This document shows, in pieces, positions 1 to 6,169 of a DNA stretch of 51,381 bases (its first letter is position 1; every line of letters starts with the position of its first letter). A model generated the notes under the pieces. The model did no database searches. It was given only the letters and a program-made list of their open reading frames with translations, and was not told where the DNA came from. Source of the stretch: JAWXTK01 sp044433645 (GTDB lineage Bacteria > Bacteroidota > Bacteroidia > Bacteroidales > Rikenellaceae); contig JAWXTK010000017.1 of NCBI GenBank assembly GCA_044433645.1, positions 1 to 51,381 on the forward strand, given 5' to 3'. The position numbers and the translations under genes were made by a program.

Positions 1-501
1 CATCCGTAACTACATATTCATCAATAAGTTTGCTCTTGGCGTCTACTTTGGCATGGTTCTTATAGCCATAGAAAGTCTCTTGGTTTTTCTTTGCCCTCGT
101 TTACAATTAGTCCTTTGCTGCCCAGATGGTTATGAAACATCACGAACAGTTCCTCGACGACCCCCTCTTTGGCTAATCGCTCTCGAAATAACCAAACGCT
201 CTTCTCGTCAGGTACTTTATCGCCGCTACTCAAACCTAAAAACTCCTTGAAACTCAGGCGATCTGTGATTTGATACAGAACTTGCTTGTCGCTAAGACCA
301 TACAAGCGTTGCAAAATCAATTACTTTATTCAACCTCTCAAGAGAATTACCCATCTCTGACATCATATCTATTGCGTTCTGCTCATCGAACAATCCTCGT
401 TTGCCTGTACTCTTAAAAATCATAGTAGTTGTGTTTTATATTACACTACAGAGATAGTGATAATTTATTGAATATCAAAACTTTAATTTTTAGAAGTCCC
501 C
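1..501 (-). mobile_element. Decayed IS5-family insertion sequence (transposase remnant), running off the window
   Basis: Reading the minus strand from an ATG at 423-421, three blocks of an IS5-family (DUF772-type) transposase can be seen in the right order but in different frames. The first is a start block containing GNSLERLNKVIDF. The second, about 320-60, contains ILQRLYGLSDKQVLYQ and SGDKVPDEKSVWLFRERLA. The third, from about 85 to position 1, contains ETFYGYKNHAKVD and LIDEYVVTD. Compared with the usual transposase, roughly 30 codons are missing between blocks one and two, and several tens between blocks two and three. The gene is therefore dead. The outer end is probably the GGGGACTTCTAAAAATT sequence (minus strand, 501-485), which touches the stop codon of the next gene. 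The other end lies outside the window. Confidence 0.82.
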
Positions 502-1194
502 TTAAAAAATTTTGTCTACATCATAGTTGTAACCTAGGCGTTTACCTGTTTGCATTTTAGAGTTTTCAAACTTAGTGTTGAATTGGTCTACCTCGGCTAG
601 TTTGGCGTTTTCGTAAGGTTGAACTAGTAGGTCAAAGTCTAGGGTGTAGTCTATTGCACTTTCGATAATGTCTTTAAGTTCGTCTTTGTTAATTGTCTTA
701 GTGCCAAAGTCTTGGCATTTGATTTTAGAGGAGATATTGCCCTCGACAAAATACATATTGTTTTGGTTGATGAAAATACGGCCAATTAGGTAGCCTTCAT
801 CGGAGTTACGATTGAATTTGAAAGAATCGCTTAGAAAGTTGTAAATGTTGATAACCCCACAAAATGAATTGTTGGGATTTTCTTGTACGTAATTTATTTG
901 TTTTATGGGATGCTCATCGCTAAACTCAAAAACGTTAGAGTGCATGCTGAAAATAATGATATCACCTGCAATTTGAACCTGAGCCTCAAATTTGCCTCGG
1001 TCGCGATATTCTATTCTAATGCGACGGTCTAGTGAGTCCTCGCAGGCCTCGTCTATGTCGGTTGAAAGTTCGTGAAGTACTTCTTTTAACTCGCCTAGGG
1101 CTGCAAAAGTTTTGTCAAATACTCTTAGTTTTAGGTTTGATTTGTGGATTAGTTTATTAACTATTTCCTTTTGTCGGGGATGATCGTTGTCCAT
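502..1194 (-). CDS. Conserved hypothetical protein, 230 aa
   Basis: I do not recognise a named domain. The protein is soluble, with no signal peptide or membrane segment. It starts with a helical, charged region (about residues 1-60) that reads like a four-helix or coiled segment, followed by a beta-rich middle (about 60-170) and a helical end. Its ATG at 1194 lies 16 bases after the stop of the upstream peptidoglycan hydrolase gene on the same strand, so the two are probably co-transcribed. Its stop codon at 504-502 directly abuts the presumed end of the decayed IS5 element, so the original 3' end may have been changed by that insertion. It looks like a real gene rather than a shadow because it has no competing frame and a Bacteroidetes-like amino acid composition. 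Confidence 0.7.
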   Translation of the reverse strand: MDNDHPRQKEIVNKLIHKSNLKLRVFDKTFAALGELKEVLHELSTDIDEACEDSLDRRIRIEYRDRGKFEAQVQIAGDIIIFSMHSNVFEFSDEHPIKQINYVQENPNNSFCGVINIYNFLSDSFKFNRNSDEGYLIGRIFINQNNMYFVEGNISSKIKCQDFGTKTINKDELKDIIESAIDYTLDFDLLVQPYENAKLAEVDQFNTKFENSKMQTGKRLGYNYDVDKIF

Positions 1195-1210
1195 ATTTTA
1201 TATTTTCGTT

Positions 1211-2182
1211 TTACATTAATCTTATTTGTTGTCCTTGGTGAAGCTTGCTCTCGGGTGAGAGTTTATTCATCTTAGAGAGGTTCTTAAGGCGTATGCCGTA
1301 TTTTTGGCTAAGTGACCATAAATTGTCAGAGTCTGTGACTGAATGTATCATCTTACCGTTGAGTGAACGCTTAGATTTTGAGCTGATGTAGATTTTATCG
1401 CCTGCACTGATTTTTGCATCTGGTTTTAAGTCGTTGTATTTAGTTAATCGTTTAGATGAAATCTTAAGTTTCAAGGCTAATGATTGCATATCATCGCCTG
1501 AGTCGGCTAAGATAAATTCGCTGCCGTTGTTAGCGTAAACTGAGTATGTGCCTCGCGAGCGAAGAGATACCATGTAGTTGTCGGTGTCGATTTTTTCGAC
1601 TTGCTCTCTGGCTTGCTCGGTGAGGATATTGTCGCGATTTTTTACTGCTAGGAGTACATTTTCGGATGTTTTTTTGTCGGTATCTAGTGTGTAAAGCTCG
1701 TAACGCTCTATGATTTCTATAAGGCGCTCGGTGTAAGTGGGGCTAGTGGCATAGCCTGCTTGTTTAAGTCCTTTGGCCCAGCCTTTATAGTCGGTGGCTT
1801 TGAGTTTAAACAAGAATTGATAGCGAGGTTGCTCGTCTAGAAATTCGGAGTGGTCAACAAAAGATGCCTTAGCAGAATTGTATTTACGGAAACATTCGCC
1901 CTTAGCGTCGTCGTCGTGAGAAATGGTTTTGCCCTTCCAGTCGCTTTTGCACTTGATGCCAAAGTGATTGTTAGCCTCCTTGGCTAGTCGGCTGGTGCCG
2001 TTGCCTGATTCAAGGATGGCTTGAGCCATTTTGACGCTGGCTGGTATGCCGTATTTTTCGGCTGATTCAAGAACTAGGTCTTGATATTTAAGTATGTATT
2101 CTGCAACTTCGCTTTGAACTTGTGCCGCAGCAAAATTTTGAAGTAAAACAGTGAAAATTAACGCTAAAAAACTCTTTTTCAT
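1211..2182 (-). CDS. Secreted peptidoglycan hydrolase, GH73 glucosaminidase with two LysM domains
   Basis: The protein probably cleaves the glycan strands of peptidoglycan between GlcNAc and MurNAc in the periplasm. Residues 1-20 form a signal peptide (hydrophobic core, AAA then Q). A GH73/FlgJ-type glucosaminidase domain spans about 30-165, with the catalytic-type Glu58 in AILESGNGTSRLA, the NHFGIKC motif at 72-78 and the TSPTYTERL motif near its end. Two LysM glycan-binding repeats follow at about 222-268 and 279-322. A total of 323 residues is normal for Bacteroidetes enzymes of this build. The gene is divergent from the DUF4254 gene and has its own TATCTTTG promoter box at 2214-2207. The downstream hypothetical gene follows after 16 bases. 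The family is clear. Whether it acts in cell separation or turnover cannot be told from sequence. Confidence 0.9.
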   Translation of the reverse strand: MKKSFLALIFTVLLQNFAAAQVQSEVAEYILKYQDLVLESAEKYGIPASVKMAQAILESGNGTSRLAKEANNHFGIKCKSDWKGKTISHDDDAKGECFRKYNSAKASFVDHSEFLDEQPRYQFLFKLKATDYKGWAKGLKQAGYATSPTYTERLIEIIERYELYTLDTDKKTSENVLLAVKNRDNILTEQAREQVEKIDTDNYMVSLRSRGTYSVYANNGSEFILADSGDDMQSLALKLKISSKRLTKYNDLKPDAKISAGDKIYISSKSKRSLNGKMIHSVTDSDNLWSLSQKYGIRLKNLSKMNKLSPESKLHQGQQIRLM

Positions 2183-2206
2183 TTTATTTTATATGTGTGA
2201 CAGAAG

Positions 2207-2214
2207 CAAAGATA
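2207..2214 (-). promoter_or_regulatory. Bacteroidetes -7 promoter box for the GH73/LysM gene
   Basis: The minus strand reads TATCTTTG here, an exact match to the Bacteroidetes -7 consensus TAnnTTTG, 25 bases before the ATG. No good TTG is seen at the usual -33 distance, so only the -7 half is supported. Confidence 0.55.
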
Positions 2215-2268
2215 AGTAAAAAAACTTAATATTTGAGTTTTTTGATATGGAAATTGACTAAAAAATCA

Positions 2269-2276
2269 TAGCTTTG
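2269..2276 (+). promoter_or_regulatory. Bacteroidetes -7 promoter box for the DUF4254 and GT9 operon
   Basis: TAGCTTTG matches TAnnTTTG and lies 25 bases before the ATG at 2301. An in-frame TTG exists inside this box, but using it would place translation start within the promoter, so ATG 2301 is preferred. The -33 element is weak. Confidence 0.55.
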
Positions 2277-2300
2277 CATAAATTTAAACTTGACTGTAAT

Positions 2301-2906
2301 ATGTTTACTGAAAACGCAAACAAAATCTTTATGCAGGTGATAGAGGACTATCATCGTTATGATAATGTTGATCAAGCTATAGAGAATCCTTTTTTAGAAG
2401 GTTCGTTAGATCATTTGCTATATGCCAAAAACTGGATAGATACTGTGCAATGGCACTTAGAGGATATAATTCGTGACCCAGAAATTAATCCTGAGGATGC
2501 GCTGAAAATTAAAAGAAGAATAGATGCATCGAACCAAGACAGGACAGATATGGTGGAGTATGTGGATAGCTATATGCTTGATAAATACAAAGATGTAGTT
2601 ATAGCTCAGGGTGCTAGATTGAATACAGAAACTCCTGCTTGGGCTATAGATAGATTATCTATTTTGGCACTTAAAATCTATCACATGCAGTGTGAGGCTG
2701 AGCGTGAGGACTCTTCAAAAGAACACAAAGAGGCTTGTGCGAAAAAATTAGATGTGCTTTTGTCTCAGAGAGTTGACCTTTCTAAGGCGATAGAGGAGCT
2801 AATCGAAGATATAGAATCGGGTAAAAAATACATGAAAACTTACAAACAAATGAAAATGTATAACGACCCTTCGCTTAACCCTGTGTTATACGCTACTAAA
2901 AAATAA
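2301..2906 (+). CDS. DUF4254 family protein
   Basis: A 201-residue, highly charged, mainly helical cytoplasmic protein matching the DUF4254 family, which is widespread in Bacteroidetes and usually found next to heptosyltransferase-like genes. The conserved start (ANKIFMQVIEDYHRYDNVDQ) and the NPF motif followed by LLYAKNWIDTVQWHLEDIIR are visible. The ATG at 2301 was chosen because an upstream in-frame TTG lies in the promoter box. Its stop TAA touches the ATG of the following GT9 gene without a spacer, so translation is likely coupled. The biochemical role is unknown. The pairing suggests a part in lipopolysaccharide core assembly or its quality control, which is inference. Confidence 0.85.
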   Translation: MFTENANKIFMQVIEDYHRYDNVDQAIENPFLEGSLDHLLYAKNWIDTVQWHLEDIIRDPEINPEDALKIKRRIDASNQDRTDMVEYVDSYMLDKYKDVVIAQGARLNTETPAWAIDRLSILALKIYHMQCEAEREDSSKEHKEACAKKLDVLLSQRVDLSKAIEELIEDIESGKKYMKTYKQMKMYNDPSLNPVLYATKK

Positions 2907-3932
2907 ATGGAGAAAAACACACACATATTAATTATGCGACTTTCGGCCATGGGTGACGTTATTATGAGCGTGGCTGTGGTAAAGGCTCTTAGGGAGAGTT
3001 ACCCTGAGTGTGAGATAAGTGTGTTGACGCGTGGTTTTTTTGCTCCGTTTTTTGAGGGTATAGATAATATTAAGATAATTTCGCCTGATTTAAAAGGTAG
3101 GCATAAGGGTATCGTTGGACTGTATAGACTTTATAAGGATATTTGTGCAGATGCTAAGGTGGATTATGTGGCTGACTTTCATGATGTGCTTAGGACTAAG
3201 CTTTTGAGGCTGTTCTTTAAATTGCGTGGCAAAAAAATTGCAGTAATAAATAAAGGTAGAGCTGAAAAAGATGCTCTAACTCGCAAGTTTAGGAAGGTGT
3301 TAAGGCCTCTGAAACCTATGATGGAGCGATATTGTGATGTTCTAAAAAGTCTAGGTTTTGATAAAATTAGCCTTGATGAAAAGCTTAAAAAACAAAAAAG
3401 GCCTGTGCCTGAGTGCGTAGGTAAAAAGAAAAGAGGTGAGAAATGGGTGGCTTATGCTCCCTTTGCCCAGCACAAAGGTAAGGTGTATCCTTCAAAGCAC
3501 TCTAACGAGTTGACTTCGCTTTTGTCTGAGAATTTTGATAGGATATTTATCTTTGGTGGGGGCGATTATGAGAGACAGTTTGCTGAGTATATGCAGTCTT
3601 GTTATGATAATGTGAGCTCGGTGATAGGCGTGATGAGCCTTAGTGAGGAGATAGACTTGATGGCCAATATGAATTGTGTGGTGTCTATGGATTCGAGTTC
3701 TATGCATATGTCTTCACTGGTGGGTGTTCCTGTGGTTTCGATTTGGGGCGCAACTCACCCGTATGCAGGATTTTATGGGTTTAATCAAAAGGAAGAAAAT
3801 GCTGTGCAGGTGGATTTGGAATGTAGGCCTTGTTCGGTGTATGGGAATAAAGCTTGTATGCACAAAGATTATAGATGCTTGATGAAAATTTTGCCCGAAA
3901 AAGTGCTAGAAAAAGTGAAGAAAATTGTTTAA
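2907..3932 (+). CDS. Glycosyltransferase family 9 (ADP-heptose:LPS heptosyltransferase-like)
   Basis: A 341-residue GT9/WaaC-WaaF-like enzyme that probably adds a sugar to the lipopolysaccharide core at the inner face of the membrane. The N-terminal motif LSAMGDVIMSVAVVKALRESYP (about residues 11-32) is the acceptor-side signature. The C-terminal nucleotide-sugar site is seen in FIFGGGDYE and VSMDSSSMHMSSLVGVPVVSIWG. The cysteine-rich tail CRPCSVYGNKAC...YRC is typical of the Bacteroidetes branch. It starts directly after the DUF4254 stop codon. The real donor sugar is uncertain, because many Bacteroidetes GT9 enzymes have not been tested and no ADP-heptose synthesis genes are in the window. 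Confidence 0.88.
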   Translation: MEKNTHILIMRLSAMGDVIMSVAVVKALRESYPECEISVLTRGFFAPFFEGIDNIKIISPDLKGRHKGIVGLYRLYKDICADAKVDYVADFHDVLRTKLLRLFFKLRGKKIAVINKGRAEKDALTRKFRKVLRPLKPMMERYCDVLKSLGFDKISLDEKLKKQKRPVPECVGKKKRGEKWVAYAPFAQHKGKVYPSKHSNELTSLLSENFDRIFIFGGGDYERQFAEYMQSCYDNVSSVIGVMSLSEEIDLMANMNCVVSMDSSSMHMSSLVGVPVVSIWGATHPYAGFYGFNQKEENAVQVDLECRPCSVYGNKACMHKDYRCLMKILPEKVLEKVKKIV

Positions 3933-3949
3933 ATCCTATTAAAATTTAA

Positions 3950-3973
3950 TTATTGTGATTTTTTTCACAATAA
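3950..3973 (+). promoter_or_regulatory. CRP/FNR-type palindromic operator upstream of mdh
   Basis: A perfect palindrome with 9-base arms, TTATTGTGA and TCACAATAA, separated by six T residues. Its core TGTGA-N6-TCACA is the consensus target of CRP/FNR-family regulators. It ends three bases before the -33 element of the mdh promoter, with its centre about 50 bases before the expected transcription start, a plausible activator position. It could also form a hairpin, but there is no T-run after it, so a terminator role for the upstream gene is less likely. Confidence 0.5.
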
Positions 3974-3976
3974 AAC

Positions 3977-4007
3977 TTTGTTATCGAGAAAATAACTTTT
4001 AACTTTG
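3977..4007 (+). promoter_or_regulatory. Consensus Bacteroidetes promoter of mdh
   Basis: TTTG at 3977-3980 and TAACTTTG at 4000-4007 are separated by 19 bases, matching the -33/-7 consensus of the Bacteroidetes primary sigma factor. The leader to the ATG at 4061 would be about 45 bases. Confidence 0.8.
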
Positions 4008-4060
4008 TAGCGTTAAAAGAATAACAACAGGGAAATTTTAAACAATTAAATAATAAAACA

Positions 4061-5002
4061 ATGGGAAAAGTAACAATTGTAGGAGCAGGTAACGTAGGTG
4101 CAACTTGCGCAAATGTAATTGCAACAAGAGAGATTGCAAGTGAGGTAGTGTTAATCGACATCAAAGAAGGATTTGCTGAAGGTAAAATCTTGGATATGTA
4201 CCAAACAGCTAACCTTATGGATTTTGATACTAAAATCACTGGTGTAACTTCTGATTATTCTAAAACTGCTGATTCAGACGTAGTTGTTATTACTTCGGGT
4301 TTGCCTCGTAAACCAGGGATGACTCGTGAAGAACTTATCGGTGTGAATGCTGGTATCGTGAAAAGTGTGGTTGAGTCTGTACTTGAGTTCTCTCCTAACG
4401 CTATTCTTCTTATCGTTAGTAACCCTATGGATACTATGACTTATTTGACTAGCAAAATCGCTGGTATTGCTAAAAATAAAGTTATAGGTATGGGTGGTGC
4501 TTTGGATAGCGCTCGTTTTAAATGTTACTTGAGCAAAGCATTGGAAGTTAACACAAACGAGATTGAAGGTATGGTTATCGGTGGTCACGGTGATACTACT
4601 ATGATTCCTTTGCTTAGCAAAGCTACTTATAAAGGTATGTCAGTTTCTGAGTTTGCTTCTGAAGAAGTTTTGGCTAAAGTTTCTGCTGATACTATGGTTG
4701 GTGGTGCTACTTTGACTGGTCTTTTGGGAACTTCTGCTTGGTATGCTCCAGGTGCTGCTGCAGCTTACGTTGTTGAGTCTATCCTTCGCGATCAAAAGAA
4801 AGTTATCACTTCGAGCGTTATGCTAGAGGGCGAATATGGTCAAAGCGATATTTGCATAGGTGTGCCAGTTGTGATTGGAGCTAATGGTATCGAGAAAATT
4901 CTTGAAATTTCATTGACAGAACAAGAAAAAGAACTTTTTGCTAAAAGTGCTGCTGCAGTACGTGCTACAAATGACGTGTTGTCTGAAATCGGCGTGTTGT
5001 AG
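4061..5002 (+). CDS. mdh: Malate dehydrogenase (NAD-dependent, LDH-like type)
   Basis: Catalyses reversible oxidation of malate to oxaloacetate in the cytoplasm, feeding the reductive or oxidative branch of the TCA pathway. The NAD-binding loop GAGNVGA is at residues 8-14, and the acidic Asp33 that selects NAD over NADP is in VVLIDIKEG. The substrate arginines Arg83 and Arg89 lie in LPRKPGMTREE, with a further Arg152 in LDSARF. The proton acceptor His176 is in GGHGDTT. Arginine rather than glutamine in the specificity loop supports malate over lactate. The length of 313 is normal for this LDH-like group. It is a single-gene unit with its own strong promoter and terminator. Codon use is that of a well-expressed gene. 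Confidence 0.96.
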   Translation: MGKVTIVGAGNVGATCANVIATREIASEVVLIDIKEGFAEGKILDMYQTANLMDFDTKITGVTSDYSKTADSDVVVITSGLPRKPGMTREELIGVNAGIVKSVVESVLEFSPNAILLIVSNPMDTMTYLTSKIAGIAKNKVIGMGGALDSARFKCYLSKALEVNTNEIEGMVIGGHGDTTMIPLLSKATYKGMSVSEFASEEVLAKVSADTMVGGATLTGLLGTSAWYAPGAAAAYVVESILRDQKKVITSSVMLEGEYGQSDICIGVPVVIGANGIEKILEISLTEQEKELFAKSAAAVRATNDVLSEIGVL

Positions 5003-5029
5003 TTCTTTTTTTAAAGAAAATATTATTGA

Positions 5030-5063
5030 GCCTGCGAGTCTTTGGATTCGTGGGCTTTTTTTT
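5030..5063 (+). terminator. Rho-independent terminator of mdh
   Basis: An 11-base stem (GCCTGCGAGTC paired with GATTCGTGGGC, with G-U pairs) and a four-base loop are followed by eight T residues. It lies between the convergent mdh and polyprenyl synthase genes. The T-run is on the mdh side only. Confidence 0.85.
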
Positions 5064-5082
5064 GGTTGAGGGTCAGGAGGGT

Positions 5083-6069
5083 CTAGTGGTTTCTTTGGGA
5101 TAGGAAGTTGCAGAGGTCTATAAGGGAGGTTTTGTACTGGCTCTCGGGGAAAGTGTTAAGGATGTCTTGGCTTGCTGTAATGTAGTTGTTCATTATCTCT
5201 TTTGCCTTGTCTAAGCCACCTTCATTTATGACTAAATTGTATAGAAAATCTATGTTCTTAGCGTCTTTTCTAGAGGTGCTAAGTTTGCTGATGATTTGCT
5301 TGTTTAGCTTTTTGTCACCTCGCTCTAAGATAACTAGTAATGGTAGGGTTATCTTTCTTTCTTTCAGGTCGTTACATGAGAGTTTGCCTGTGCTATTGGT
5401 TTTGGAATAGTCTAAAATATCGTCCTGGATTTGAAAGGCCATACCTAGGTTGTAGCCCAGGTTTTTCATCTTTGAGATATCCTCATCGCTAGCAAAATTA
5501 CTCATGGCAGCTAGCTCGCAACAACAACTAATTAATGAGGCTGTTTTGCCAAAAATAATTTCGTTATATGTCTCGCGACTCATGCTTAGACTGTGGGTTT
5601 GACTGTCTTGAAGCAACTCGCCTTTGCAGATGTCGTTCATAACTGACGTGAGGCGTGTGATTAGGTCAAAATGTCCACTTTGAGTGCCTATCATATAGCT
5701 TTTGGTGAAGATATAATCTCCTATTAAAACGGCTTTTTTTTGCCCCCAAAGAGTGTTGACAGATGGTCTGCCACGGCGCAAGTATGCATCGTCGATAATG
5801 TCGTCGTGAACCAAAGATGAGGTGTGTATCATCTCAATTATCATGCTACTGAGAAATGTACGCTCCTTAGCCTCAGGGCTTTTGATGCCAAAAAGTGAGG
5901 AGCACAGCAAAGTAAGCATGGGTCTGATACCCTTGCCCTTATGAGCGAAAATATAGTCTAGCATACGCGCAGAATCCTCGAATTCTATGCTTATTTTATC
6001 GCGCACAAAATTGCTGTATTCTCTCTCTAAAGACTCGATTGGTTTGCTTATTTGCTGTAATGTTGCCAT
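5083..6069 (-). CDS. Polyprenyl diphosphate synthase (trans-isoprenyl chain elongation)
   Basis: Adds isopentenyl units to an allylic diphosphate to build a long all-trans chain, most likely the side chain of menaquinone. The first aspartate-rich motif DDIID is at residues 89-93, followed by LRRGRPSVNTLWG. The second motif DDILD is at 216-220 in FQIQDDILDY. The small residues before the first motif (IHTSSLVHDD) point to a long-chain rather than a farnesyl synthase, and 328 residues fits octaprenyl synthase-like enzymes. The gene is divergent from yfhO with a compact promoter. UbiE/MenG, which methylates demethylmenaquinone, is encoded elsewhere in the window, consistent with menaquinone synthesis. 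Exact chain length cannot be read from sequence. Confidence 0.92.
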   Translation of the reverse strand: MATLQQISKPIESLEREYSNFVRDKISIEFEDSARMLDYIFAHKGKGIRPMLTLLCSSLFGIKSPEAKERTFLSSMIIEMIHTSSLVHDDIIDDAYLRRGRPSVNTLWGQKKAVLIGDYIFTKSYMIGTQSGHFDLITRLTSVMNDICKGELLQDSQTHSLSMSRETYNEIIFGKTASLISCCCELAAMSNFASDEDISKMKNLGYNLGMAFQIQDDILDYSKTNSTGKLSCNDLKERKITLPLLVILERGDKKLNKQIISKLSTSRKDAKNIDFLYNLVINEGGLDKAKEIMNNYITASQDILNTFPESQYKTSLIDLCNFLSQRNH

Positions 6070-6088
6070 GTTTTGAAATATAACAGCA

Positions 6089-6121
6089 CAAATGTACAGT
6101 AAAATTTTAGAAATTAAGCAA
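6089..6121 (-). promoter_or_regulatory. Promoter of the polyprenyl synthase gene
   Basis: On the minus strand TTG (6121-6119), a 22-base spacer and TACATTTG (6096-6089) match the Bacteroidetes promoter. The start codon at 6069 leaves a leader of only about a dozen bases. Confidence 0.6.
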
Positions 6122-6128
6122 TTTTTTA

Positions 6129-6136
6129 TTACTTTG
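6129..6136 (+). promoter_or_regulatory. Probable -7 box for yfhO
   Basis: TTACTTTG differs from TAnnTTTG at one position and is followed by GCACG. It sits 34 bases before the ATG at 6170. It helps to decide the yfhO start, since an earlier in-frame ATG at 6092 lies upstream of it. Confidence 0.4.
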
Positions 6137-6169
6137 CACGTCTATATTTTATTAATTTTAACTTTTGTT

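Noticed and set aside
3950..3973. Palindrome before mdh as a terminator of the GT9 gene
   Set aside because: The stem is AT-rich with all T residues in the loop and an A-run, not a T-run, after it, so it fits an operator better.
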